DNA of 6,372 nt from Planctomycetota bacterium (GTDB lineage: Bacteria > Planctomycetota > Planctomycetia > Gemmatales > Gemmataceae): the NCBI GenBank assembly GCA_018970845.1, contig JAGWVO010000211.1, positions 1-6,372 on the forward strand, given 5' to 3'. Positions 1 to 6,372 of the stretch are shown here, piece after piece (the stretch's first letter is position 1; every line of letters begins with the position of its first letter). The position numbers and the translations under genes are program-made. The notes beneath the pieces were generated by a model. The model had not been told where the DNA came from, made no database searches, and was given only the letters and a program-made list of their open reading frames with translations.

Positions 1-1320
1 CTCGTCGGCCTTGTCTGCCTCCGATATTCCGACCGCCACCTCGACGGCCACCCGGGAAAGGGCCGGTTCATCCGACTGATGTCCTGCGCCATCATCTCGG
101 CATACATCATGGTTTGTTCCACCTGGTTGCCGCTGCTGTTTCTCGCCTGGCTGGCGACAAGCCTGACCCTGCACGAACTCCTCACCTTCCGAAAAGACCG
201 TCCCGAGGCCCTGCCTCCCGCCCGCAAGAAATTCCTCATCAGCCGATTGGGAGACCTCGCCCTGCTGGCGGCCATTTGGCTCATCTGGCGCGGTTACGGC
301 ACGCTCGACCTCGCGCAATTCCGCGACATCCTCGCCTCGGTGGGCCCCTCCGTTGATGTCGGTCTGATTGCGATGCTGGTGGTGGCGGCGGCCTTGGCGA
401 AATCGGCCCAGTTTCCTTTCCACACCTGGTTGCCGGAAACCATGGAGGCGCCCACCCCCGTTTCGGCGCTCATGCATGCCGGCATCATCAATGCCGGAGG
501 GGTCCTCCTGTGGCGTTTCGCCCCGGCCCTGGTGCTGGCTCCGTGGGCCATGCTGGTTCTCAGCGCGATCGGCACACTCACCTTCCTCATGGCAACCCTG
601 GCGATGTGGGCCCAGCCGAAGGTGAAGCGTCAACTCGCGTGGTCCACCGTCGCCCAGATGGGCTTCATGATGGTGCAGTGCGGGCTTGGAGTTTTCCACG
701 CCGCCGTGCTCCACATGCTGGGCCACGGTTGCTACAAGGCGTACCGGTTCCTTTCGGCGGGCGAACTCGGATCTCGCGAGGCTTCCCGCCCGGCCGCTCC
801 CGCCGCTGAATTGTCGGCTTGGCTTATCGGCTCGGCCGCCTCGTTCCCCGCGCTCGCGGCGGCGTGCTGGTGGGCGGGATGCTCCCCGTGGGAGTCCGCC
901 GGCGAGTTGGCGATGTGCTGGGTGGCGGCCCTCGCGGCGGGTCAGTACTGGGTGGCCTCGGCCGTCCGTGCGCCCGGTTCCCGCCTGGCAAGGGGCGCCT
1001 GGTGCCTCATGGGAACCTTGGCCGCCTCAGTTCTGGCCGCCACCCTGTATGGCGCCGCCAAGTTCCTCTGGAACCCCTTGCCCGAGGGTTATCCGCATCC
1101 CGGTGGCATCGCGACCACCCTCGCGGCGGTCATTCCGGTGGCGGCCTTGGCCTTGCTCACCGTCATCCGCTCCCTCATGCCGCTGTCCGGCGGTTCCTCC
1201 GCCGCGACGGCGCTGCGCGTTCATGCCCTCAACGGCTTTTACCTGGGAACCATCGCCGACATGTGGGTCGCCAGGGTTTGGTCCGTGTCGGCCCGCGAAA
1301 GGGGAAACGCCCATGCTTGA
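1..1320 (+). CDS. dabB: DabB, proton-conducting membrane subunit of DAB inorganic-carbon transporter (5' end missing)
   Basis: This is the C-terminal part (439 residues) of a NuoL/ND5-family (PF00361) membrane protein. The frame is open from base 1, so the true start lies outside the window; the ATG at 79 is internal, because family-like sequence precedes it. Visible in the fragment are several hydrophobic segments, a lysine at fragment residue 134 just before FPFHTWLPE (138-146), then APTPVSALMHAGIINAGG with His159, and STVAQMGFMM followed by HGCYKAY with Lys246. These are the conserved helix motifs of the proton-channel family. In known DAB complexes DabB passes protons to energise the DabA partner in the inner membrane. 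The short ARKKFLISRLGD stretch and the C-terminal HALNGFY motif favour DabB over respiratory NuoL, and the overlap with dabA (8 nt) settles it. I recall the family motif near Lys246 as closer to HSLYKAHAFL, so HGCYKAYRFL looks divergent. The missing N-terminus is probably around 70-100 residues. Confidence 0.9.
   Translation, partial: LVGLVCLRYSDRHLDGHPGKGRFIRLMSCAIISAYIMVCSTWLPLLFLAWLATSLTLHELLTFRKDRPEALPPARKKFLISRLGDLALLAAIWLIWRGYGTLDLAQFRDILASVGPSVDVGLIAMLVVAAALAKSAQFPFHTWLPETMEAPTPVSALMHAGIINAGGVLLWRFAPALVLAPWAMLVLSAIGTLTFLMATLAMWAQPKVKRQLAWSTVAQMGFMMVQCGLGVFHAAVLHMLGHGCYKAYRFLSAGELGSREASRPAAPAAELSAWLIGSAASFPALAAACWWAGCSPWESAGELAMCWVAALAAGQYWVASAVRAPGSRLARGAWCLMGTLAASVLAATLYGAAKFLWNPLPEGYPHPGGIATTLAAVIPVAALALLTVIRSLMPLSGGSSAATALRVHALNGFYLGTIADMWVARVWSVSARERGNAHA
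1298..1304 (+). promoter_or_regulatory. Ribosome binding site for dabA
   Basis: AAAGGGG lies 8 nt before the ATG at 1313, inside the last codons of dabB. It decides the dabA start: the dabA frame stays open upstream to 686, but that extension reads through dabB in another frame and has low-complexity Pro/Arg/Ser composition. Confidence 0.65.
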
Positions 1321-3637
1321 GACAACCGGAACAGCCATCCGGCACGAGGGTGAGTCGGCCGTCGGCCGGCATGTCGAATGGATCTCCCGCATGATTCCCC
1401 CGCTGTGGGACCTGCCGAACTTCGTCGCGGTCAACCCGTTCCACGGACTGTCCCATGCCGGGATCCTCGAGGCCTCGAGGATGGTGAATGACGGCTTGGG
1501 CGCCTCGTTCCTGCCGGGAATCGGGCATTACCAGGACCGGTGGCGCCGGGGCGAGTTCTGCCTGGCCGACCTCGAGGGACCGGCCCGCCGCGCGGGGATG
1601 GATGCCGGGCGCCTTGCCGAGTTGCTCAAGGGAAGGGTGTCGCCACCCTTGCGATGGAGAACCCTGTGGGCCACATTCGCGGAAAGGATCGATCGCGCCC
1701 ATGGAACGGACTGGGATTCGTTCCTGATGCGGTCCGCCGCCCGCTGGTGCGCCGACCATGCCACCCGGCCTGAGGATGGCCGCGGCTTGTTCCCGGCCTG
1801 GCTCGAGTCGTGCCGGCACGATTTCTCCTTCGAGATCATGGGCCTTCGCGGTTTCCGCGCCTGGGCCTCGTCGCTTCCGAACGAACCTGTCGCGGTGATC
1901 TCCAAGCTGCTCGAGCGGCTGGAAATTCCCGCCGAGAGGGCGCGGCAATACCTCACGCGCCTGACGGCCGGGTTGTACGGTTGGGCCAGCCATTTCCGCG
2001 GCCGGTCATGGCTCGCCGAGCCTTCAGGCACCGGGGAGCTTCCGGGCATCATCGCCATCAGGGTGGTCCTTGATGCCGCGGTGGCGCTGCTGTCGGGCCG
2101 TAAATTCGAGGAATTGCCCGCCGAGATCGAGTCGGGAGTGGAGGATGAGACCGCCATCCTGGTGTTCCAGGAGGCCCTCGAGGAAGCGCATTCCCGCAGG
2201 CTGTTTGAAACCTTGCGCCTGGCGCCGGCGCCTTCCCCGGCCGCCGGCTCGGCCCTTGCCGTTTTCTGCATCGATGTTCGGTCGGAACGGTTGAGGCGGC
2301 ACCTTGAGCTGGCGAACCCCGATGTGCGCACCGCGGGTTTCGCCGGGTTCTTTGGCGTGTCACTGGAACTGGTGACCGGTGGCCATCCTTCGTCGCGCTG
2401 CCCCGCGTTGCTCAAGCCGGCCGTCTCCCTTCGGGCCGCGGCGGCGGGCCCCAACCCGGCCCCCTCGCTTGATGGGGTCAAGTCGGCTCCAGCGTCGGCG
2501 TTCGCGTTCATGGAATGGTTCGGCCTTTCCTATGCCTTCTCGCTGGCGCGGAACGCGTTGGGCTGGAAGGCGCCCGCGTCCAATCCGGACAATGCCTCGG
2601 CCCTGGGAAAGTCGGCGTGTGAACAGATCCCGGCCGCGACAAGGCTGGCCATCGCCAGGGGCATCCTGTCCAACCTGGGGGTGGGCGACCGCTTTCCCCG
2701 GCTTGTGCTCCTGTGCGGACATGAGGGAGTGAGCGCGAACAATCCCCATGCCGCCGGCCTCGACTGCGGCGCCTGTGGCGGCCATGGCGGCGGAGTCAAC
2801 GCCCGGGTGGCCTGCGCCATCCTCAATGACGCCGATGTCCGTTCCGGGCTGGCGGAAGCGGGATGGAATGTTCCTCCGGAGACTTGCTTCGTGCCGGGCG
2901 TCCACCGCACCTCCACCGACGAGGTGATCATCCTTGACGCCGGTCAGGTTCCGTTCGCGCATGCCGCCGACCTGGCGGCGCTGAGGTCGCGATTGGGTGA
3001 TGCCTCGGCGCGTTGCCGGCGCGAGCGGGCCGCCGACCTCGGTTCAGGAATGGAGAAGCAACCCCGCCTGGCGGCAACGCTGTCGCGGCGGTCGGCCGAC
3101 TGGGCCGAAACCCGGCCGGAATGGGCCCTGGCGGGCAACGCCTCGTTCATCGCGGCGCGCAGGTCGCGGACGCGGGGCCTCGACCTTGCCGGCCGGTCGT
3201 TCCTCCACGAATACGATGCCCGCCTCGACCCGGAAGGCGCGACGCTCTCGCTCATCCTTTCCGCTCCCGTCGTCGTGGCGTCGTGGATCAATTGGCAGTA
3301 TTTCGCCTCCACTGTCAACAACCGGTTTTTCGGCTCGGGCGACAAGACGATCCACAACCGGGTCGGCACGATCGGGGTGGTGGAGGGAAACGGCGGAGAC
3401 CTCCGGCCGGGCCTGCCCATGCAGTCGGTTCATGAACCCGACGGCACCTGGTTCCATGAGCCGCTGAGGCTCCATGTCGTCGTCGAGGCCGCCCCGGAAA
3501 AGATCGACCGGGTCATCGCCGCGATTCCGATCGCAACTCAACTGGTGGCCAACGGCTGGATTCGTTTATCCTCACTCGATCCCGAAGGCGGAGCGATTCG
3601 TGTCTTCAGGCCGCAAACGGGGTGGGAGAGCGCGTGA
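1313..3637 (+). CDS. dabA: DabA, zinc-binding beta-carbonic-anhydrase-like subunit of DAB complex (DUF2309)
   Basis: This encodes a 774-residue protein of the DUF2309/UPF0753 family (PF10070), near the usual length. DabA is a peripheral cytoplasmic protein that docks on DabB and is proposed to hydrate CO2 to bicarbonate in one direction, driven by cation flow. Visible landmarks: the N-terminal FVAVNPFHG (37-45); FCIDVRSER with Cys319, Asp321 and Arg323; CGHEGVSANNPH with His470; DCGACGG with Cys485; and C-terminal NWQYFASTVNNR (from 660) and EGNGGDLRPGLP (from 691). In the Halothiobacillus neapolitanus protein the zinc ligands are Cys351, His524 and Cys539, with Asp353 and Arg355 in the active site. 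The Cys-x-Asp-x-Arg order and the 15-residue His-to-Cys spacing match exactly, so the site looks intact. The ATG at 1313 overlaps the end of dabB and has a good Shine-Dalgarno. The TGA overlaps the next ATG. Confidence 0.95.
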   Translation: MLETTGTAIRHEGESAVGRHVEWISRMIPPLWDLPNFVAVNPFHGLSHAGILEASRMVNDGLGASFLPGIGHYQDRWRRGEFCLADLEGPARRAGMDAGRLAELLKGRVSPPLRWRTLWATFAERIDRAHGTDWDSFLMRSAARWCADHATRPEDGRGLFPAWLESCRHDFSFEIMGLRGFRAWASSLPNEPVAVISKLLERLEIPAERARQYLTRLTAGLYGWASHFRGRSWLAEPSGTGELPGIIAIRVVLDAAVALLSGRKFEELPAEIESGVEDETAILVFQEALEEAHSRRLFETLRLAPAPSPAAGSALAVFCIDVRSERLRRHLELANPDVRTAGFAGFFGVSLELVTGGHPSSRCPALLKPAVSLRAAAAGPNPAPSLDGVKSAPASAFAFMEWFGLSYAFSLARNALGWKAPASNPDNASALGKSACEQIPAATRLAIARGILSNLGVGDRFPRLVLLCGHEGVSANNPHAAGLDCGACGGHGGGVNARVACAILNDADVRSGLAEAGWNVPPETCFVPGVHRTSTDEVIILDAGQVPFAHAADLAALRSRLGDASARCRRERAADLGSGMEKQPRLAATLSRRSADWAETRPEWALAGNASFIAARRSRTRGLDLAGRSFLHEYDARLDPEGATLSLILSAPVVVASWINWQYFASTVNNRFFGSGDKTIHNRVGTIGVVEGNGGDLRPGLPMQSVHEPDGTWFHEPLRLHVVVEAAPEKIDRVIAAIPIATQLVANGWIRLSSLDPEGGAIRVFRPQTGWESA
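1463..1482. repeat. Perfect 20-bp palindrome inside dabA
   Basis: ATCCTCGAGGCCTCGAGGAT is identical to its own reverse complement over all 20 bases; symmetry stops at the next pair (G at 1462 and G at 1483). It codes for Ile-Leu-Glu-Ala-Ser-Arg-Met, DabA residues 51-57. Two CTCGAG hexamers flank a central GGCC. With no loop it would form a poor hairpin in RNA, but it could be a dimeric protein site. Chance is a real alternative, because CTCGAG (Leu-Glu) is frequent throughout the window. Confidence 0.5.
3624..3628 (+). promoter_or_regulatory. Ribosome binding site for the winged-helix gene
   Basis: GGGAG lies 8 nt before the ATG at 3637, within the last dabA codons. It favours ATG 3637 over the in-frame GTG codons at 3622 and 3634, which would add only five or one residues. 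Confidence 0.55.
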
Positions 3638-3975
3638 TGCCAAGGCGACCCAGGGTGGCTCCGGGCAGCTTGTCAACCGGGGAAAAGCCGGCGGCAGCCA
3701 AGTCGACATGGACTTTCCTCAGCAATCATGCCCATGTTCTGCTCTTGCTGGCCCGCGACCCGGAATCGGTCATGCGCGACATCGCCAATCGCGTCGGGAT
3801 CACCGAGCGGGCGGTGCAGCGCATCATCGCCGACCTTGAGCAGGAAGGGTATATCTCCAAGGAGAAGGACGGCAGGCGTAACCGCTACACCGTGGACCAA
3901 ACCATGCCCCTGCGGCATCCGATAGAATCCCACCGGAGCGTCGCGAGCATCATCACACTGATCCAGAAGCCATGA
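3637..3975 (+). CDS. Small winged-helix (MarR-like) DNA-binding protein, putative operon regulator
   Basis: This encodes a 112-residue protein with a short basic, probably disordered N-terminus (1-23), then a single winged helix-turn-helix. WTFLSNHAHVLLLLARDP (25-42) forms the first helix. MRDIANRVGITERAVQRIIADLEQEGYI (46-73) is the helix-turn-helix, with the recognition helix around 56-68. KEKDGRRNRYTV (75-86) is the beta wing. A conserved-looking tail, PLRHPIESHRSV (91-102), follows. There is no ligand domain, metal site or membrane segment. The family is recognisable as a stand-alone wHTH protein of the MarR/HTH_24 type; its effector is unknown to me. Its ATG overlaps the dabA stop by 1 nt (TGATG) and its own TGA overlaps the cysD ATG (ATGA). 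It is therefore co-translated with carbon-uptake and sulfate-activation genes and may regulate them, which is inference from position only. Confidence 0.85.
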   Translation: MPRRPRVAPGSLSTGEKPAAAKSTWTFLSNHAHVLLLLARDPESVMRDIANRVGITERAVQRIIADLEQEGYISKEKDGRRNRYTVDQTMPLRHPIESHRSVASIITLIQKP

Positions 3976-4865
3976 ACCACTACCAGCAACTCGAGGCCGA
4001 GGCGATCGAGATCATCCGCGAGGCCGTGGCGGGCGCCCGCAACCCGGTCATGATGTACTCGATCGGCAAGGACTCCTCGGTGATGCTCCACCTGGCGCGC
4101 AAGGCGTTCCATCCCGCGCCCCCGCCGTTTCCCCTCCTGCACATCGACACCACCTGGAAGTTCCGCGACATGTACGCCCACCGCGCGCGCATGGTGCGGG
4201 AATCGGGCATGAAGCTGCTCGTGCACACCAATCCCGAGGGGCTCAGGCAGGGTGTCAACCCGTTCACCCACGGGTCGAACTACCACACCGATGTCATGAA
4301 GACCCAGGCGCTCCGCCAGGCCCTCGACATGCACCAGTTCGATGTGGTGTTCGGGGGCGCCCGCCGCGACGAGGAGAAGTCGCGCGCCAAGGAGCGCATC
4401 TTCTCGTTCCGGTCCGCCGGGCACCGCTGGGATCCCAAGAGCCAGCGGCCCGAGCTTTGGAACCTGTACAACACGCGCGTCAGGCCCGACGAGTCGATCC
4501 GCGTCTTCCCGATTTCCAACTGGACGGAACTCGACATCTGGCAGTACCTGCATGTCGAGAAGATCCCGATCGTGCCGCTTTACTTCGCCGCCATGCGGCC
4601 CGTGGTGAGGCGCGGCGGCATGCTCATCATGGTGGACGACGACCGAATGCCGCTCGAGCCCGGCGAGAAGCCCGAGATGCGCATGGTGCGGTTCCGCACC
4701 CTCGGCTGCTACCCGCTCACCGCCGCCTTCGACAGCCCGGCGACCACCATGGAGGAGATCATCGCCGAGACATTCAACACCGTCAGCTCCGAGCGCGAGG
4801 GCAGGCTCATCGACAGCGACCAGCCCGGCTCGATGGAAAAGAAGAAGCAGGAAGGATACTTCTGA
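3972..4865 (+). CDS. cysD: CysD, sulfate adenylyltransferase small subunit
   Basis: This encodes a 297-residue ATP sulfurylase subunit 2 of the PAPS-reductase-like/PP-loop fold. With CysN it converts sulfate and ATP to adenosine 5'-phosphosulfate and pyrophosphate in the cytoplasm. The PP-loop SIGKDSS is at residues 30-36. GGARRDEEKSRAKER (128-142) is the strongly conserved mid-protein motif, followed by FPISNWTELDIWQYL, RTLGCYP (242-248) and the typical C-terminal end SMEKKKQEGYF. Length is that of the full-length family (about 300). The ATG at 3972 overlaps the preceding stop as ATGA. Only a weak AGAAG (3965-3969) stands upstream, 2 nt from the start, so translation probably depends on coupling to the regulator gene. 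The TGA overlaps the cysN ATG by 1 nt. CysD belongs to the assimilatory heterodimeric enzyme, not the dissimilatory Sat type. Confidence 0.97.
   Translation: MNHYQQLEAEAIEIIREAVAGARNPVMMYSIGKDSSVMLHLARKAFHPAPPPFPLLHIDTTWKFRDMYAHRARMVRESGMKLLVHTNPEGLRQGVNPFTHGSNYHTDVMKTQALRQALDMHQFDVVFGGARRDEEKSRAKERIFSFRSAGHRWDPKSQRPELWNLYNTRVRPDESIRVFPISNWTELDIWQYLHVEKIPIVPLYFAAMRPVVRRGGMLIMVDDDRMPLEPGEKPEMRMVRFRTLGCYPLTAAFDSPATTMEEIIAETFNTVSSEREGRLIDSDQPGSMEKKKQEGYF
4849..4856 (+). promoter_or_regulatory. Ribosome binding site for cysNC
   Basis: AGGAAGGA, the strongest Shine-Dalgarno in the window, ends 8 nt before the ATG at 4865 and lies in the last cysD codons (Gln-Glu-Gly). It supports 4865 as the start. 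Confidence 0.7.
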
Positions 4866-6372
4866 TGGCGGAACTGCACGCCCGGAACATCGTCGAGTAC
4901 CTCGAGGAGCAGCGGGGCAAGCTGACGCTGAGGTTCATCACCTGCGGCAGCGTCGACGACGGCAAGAGCACGCTGATCGGCCGGCTTCTCTACGAGTCGA
5001 AGTGCATCTTCGACGACCAGCTCAAGGCGCTTGAGAACGACTCCAAGCGCTACGGAACCCAGGGTGAGAAGATCGACTTCGCACTTCTGGTCGACGGGCT
5101 CGAGGCGGAGCGCGAGCAGGGGATCACCATCGATGTCGCCTACCGGTTCTTCGCGACCGACCGGCGCCGCTACATCGTCGCCGACACTCCCGGCCACGAG
5201 CAGTACACGCGCAACATGGCCACGGGCGCCTCGACGGCGCAACTGGCCATCCTGCTCATCGACGCGCGCAAGGGAATCCTGCCGCAGACCCGCAGGCACC
5301 ACCGCATCGTGACGATGATGGGGATCCGCCATGTCGTGCTCGCGGTGAACAAGATGGACCTTGTCGGCCATGACGAGGCGGTGTTCAGGAAAATCGAGGC
5401 GGATTACCGCGAGTTCGCCAGGGATGCCGGCCTTTCCACGCTCGTCGCCATCCCGCTGGCCGCCGTGTTTGGCGACAATGTGATGAAGCCGAGCGCCAAC
5501 ATGCCGTGGTACCGGGGCGCCACGCTGTTCGAGCATCTCGACACGGTGGATGTGAGACACTCCGCCACCAGGCAGTCGTTCCGCATGCCCGTGCAGTATG
5601 TGAACCGGCCGAACCTCGATTACCGCGGTTTCTGCGGGCGTGTCGCCGAGGGCACGGTCAGGCCTGGCGACGCCGTGCGGGTTCTCCCCTCGGGGCGCGC
5701 CACCACGGTGAAGTCGATCGATTTCTTCGAGGATAGCCTATCCGAGGCCTCCGAGGGGGCGTCCATCACCCTGACGCTGGCCGACGAGGTTGACGTGAGC
5801 CGGGGCGACCTGATCGTCGCCGCCGGCGACCCTCCCGAGGCCGCCGACCAGTTCCAGGCGCGGATCCTGTGGATGGCCGAGGAACCGCTGGTGCCCGGCA
5901 GGCCGTACCTGATGAAGATCCACGCCAAGGAAGTCACCGCGACGGTGATGGAGATCAAGCACCGCGAGGATGTGAACACCGGCGCCCGCCTGGCGGCGAA
6001 GGTGCTCAACCTCAACGAGATCGCCGTGGTCACGCTTTCCACGAGCCAGCCGGTGGCGTTCGAGCCATATGCCGCCAACCGGGCCCTGGGGGGATTCATC
6101 CTCATCGACAAGCTCACCTTCGCCACCCTGGGCGCCGGCCTGGTCGACTTCGCCCTGAGGAGGGCGGGGAACATCCACTGGCAGGCGCTTGAGGTGGGCA
6201 AGGAGCAGCGCGCGGCGATCAAGCACCAGAAGCCGCGCTGCGTCTGGTTCACGGGTCTTTCCGGATCGGGCAAGTCGACGGTGGCCAACATGCTCGAGAA
6301 GCGGCTCCACGCCGCCGGCCGGCACACCGTCATGCTCGACGGCGACAACATCCGCCACGGCCTCAACCGCGA
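4865..6372 (+). CDS. cysNC: CysN-CysC fusion: sulfate adenylyltransferase GTPase subunit plus APS kinase (3' end missing)
   Basis: The frame is open for 502 codons to the window edge. The first part is CysN, a translation-factor-like GTPase whose GTP hydrolysis drives APS formation by CysD. It has the P-loop GSVDDGKST (28-36), switch I EQGITID (84-90), DTPGH (107-111) and NKMD (162-165). Two beta-barrel domains follow, the first starting near FRMPVQYVNRPN (239-250). After a short linker, QKPRCVWFTGLSGSGKST begins an APS kinase (CysC) domain. Its P-loop GLSGSGKST is at 464-472 and the conserved DGDNIRHGLNR at 492-502, where the sequence is cut. This is the NodQ/CysNC bifunctional architecture, so the product also phosphorylates APS to PAPS. 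About 130-150 further residues are expected outside the window. The ATG overlaps the cysD stop (TGATG). No stop or frameshift is seen inside. Confidence 0.96.
   Translation, partial: MAELHARNIVEYLEEQRGKLTLRFITCGSVDDGKSTLIGRLLYESKCIFDDQLKALENDSKRYGTQGEKIDFALLVDGLEAEREQGITIDVAYRFFATDRRRYIVADTPGHEQYTRNMATGASTAQLAILLIDARKGILPQTRRHHRIVTMMGIRHVVLAVNKMDLVGHDEAVFRKIEADYREFARDAGLSTLVAIPLAAVFGDNVMKPSANMPWYRGATLFEHLDTVDVRHSATRQSFRMPVQYVNRPNLDYRGFCGRVAEGTVRPGDAVRVLPSGRATTVKSIDFFEDSLSEASEGASITLTLADEVDVSRGDLIVAAGDPPEAADQFQARILWMAEEPLVPGRPYLMKIHAKEVTATVMEIKHREDVNTGARLAAKVLNLNEIAVVTLSTSQPVAFEPYAANRALGGFILIDKLTFATLGAGLVDFALRRAGNIHWQALEVGKEQRAAIKHQKPRCVWFTGLSGSGKSTVANMLEKRLHAAGRHTVMLDGDNIRHGLNR

Larger units (their letters stand above)
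1..6372 (+). other. Single overlapping operon dabB-dabA-wHTH-cysD-cysNC
   Basis: All five genes share one strand, with junction overlaps of 8 nt (1313-1320), 1 nt (3637), 4 nt (3972-3975) and 1 nt (4865). No gap exists in which a terminator or promoter could sit outside coding sequence. One transcript with coupled translation is the simplest reading. The operon promoter lies upstream of the window. Confidence 0.8.

Noticed and set aside
686..1312. In-frame upstream extension of dabA to a start at 686
   Set aside because: It reads through dabB in another frame, gives Pro/Arg/Ser-rich sequence with no family resemblance, and the ATG at 1313 has a good ribosome binding site and gives the normal DabA N-terminus.
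1..1320. Respiratory complex I NuoL
   Set aside because: No other nuo genes are present, and the overlapping downstream gene is DabA, the specific partner of DabB; the C-terminus lacks the long lateral-helix extension typical of NuoL.
1528..2511. Long open frame on the minus strand (327 codons) opposite dabA
   Set aside because: It lies antisense to strongly conserved DabA sequence; its Arg/Ser/Ala-rich product has no recognisable domain. Such frames are expected in G+C-rich DNA.
4709..5560. Long minus-strand frame (283 codons) opposite the cysD end and cysN
   Set aside because: It is antisense to the CysN GTPase motifs and is explained by G+C-rich codon use on the coding strand; there is no independent start signal or domain.
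5731..5743. GGATAGCCTATCC inverted repeat considered as a hairpin or terminator
   Set aside because: The 6-bp arms are separated by one base, too tight to form a stem-loop. No T-run follows, and it sits inside the conserved cysN coding region.
5620..6366. Minus-strand frame (248 codons) opposite the CysN barrels and APS kinase start
   Set aside because: It is a shadow of the cysNC gene, with low-complexity composition and no plausible promoter or ribosome binding site.

Overview
The window is one gene-dense, strongly G+C-rich bacterial segment, about two-thirds G+C by eye. Five genes lie on the + strand with no intergenic base between them. Third codon positions are mostly G or C, and every neighbouring gene pair overlaps by 1 to 8 nt. 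This suggests one polycistronic message with translational coupling. Both window edges cut a gene: the first gene lacks its 5' end and the last lacks its 3' end. No RNA gene, mobile element, CRISPR array, terminator or convincing internal promoter is visible. The organism cannot be identified from this sequence. A high-G+C bacterium is clear; the phylum is left open.

Layout. Positions 1-1320 hold the C-terminal ~439 residues of a DabB-type membrane subunit (NuoL/ND5-like, proton-conducting). Positions 1313-3637 hold DabA (DUF2309/PF10070), the zinc-binding, beta-carbonic-anhydrase-like partner. Together they form a DAB inorganic-carbon accumulation complex. Positions 3637-3975 encode a 112-residue winged-helix DNA-binding protein. 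Positions 3972-4865 encode CysD, the ATP sulfurylase small subunit. From 4865 to the right edge runs a CysN-CysC fusion: the ATP sulfurylase GTPase subunit followed by an APS kinase domain, cut 502 codons in.

How they fit together. DabAB is expected to use the proton motive force to drive one-way hydration of CO2 to cytoplasmic bicarbonate. CysD plus CysNC turn sulfate into APS and then PAPS. The small winged-helix gene sits between the two modules and overlaps both, so it is the natural candidate regulator. The individual families are known. The unusual feature is the fusion of a vectorial carbon-uptake module and a sulfate-activation module into one overlapping operon with a shared regulator candidate.
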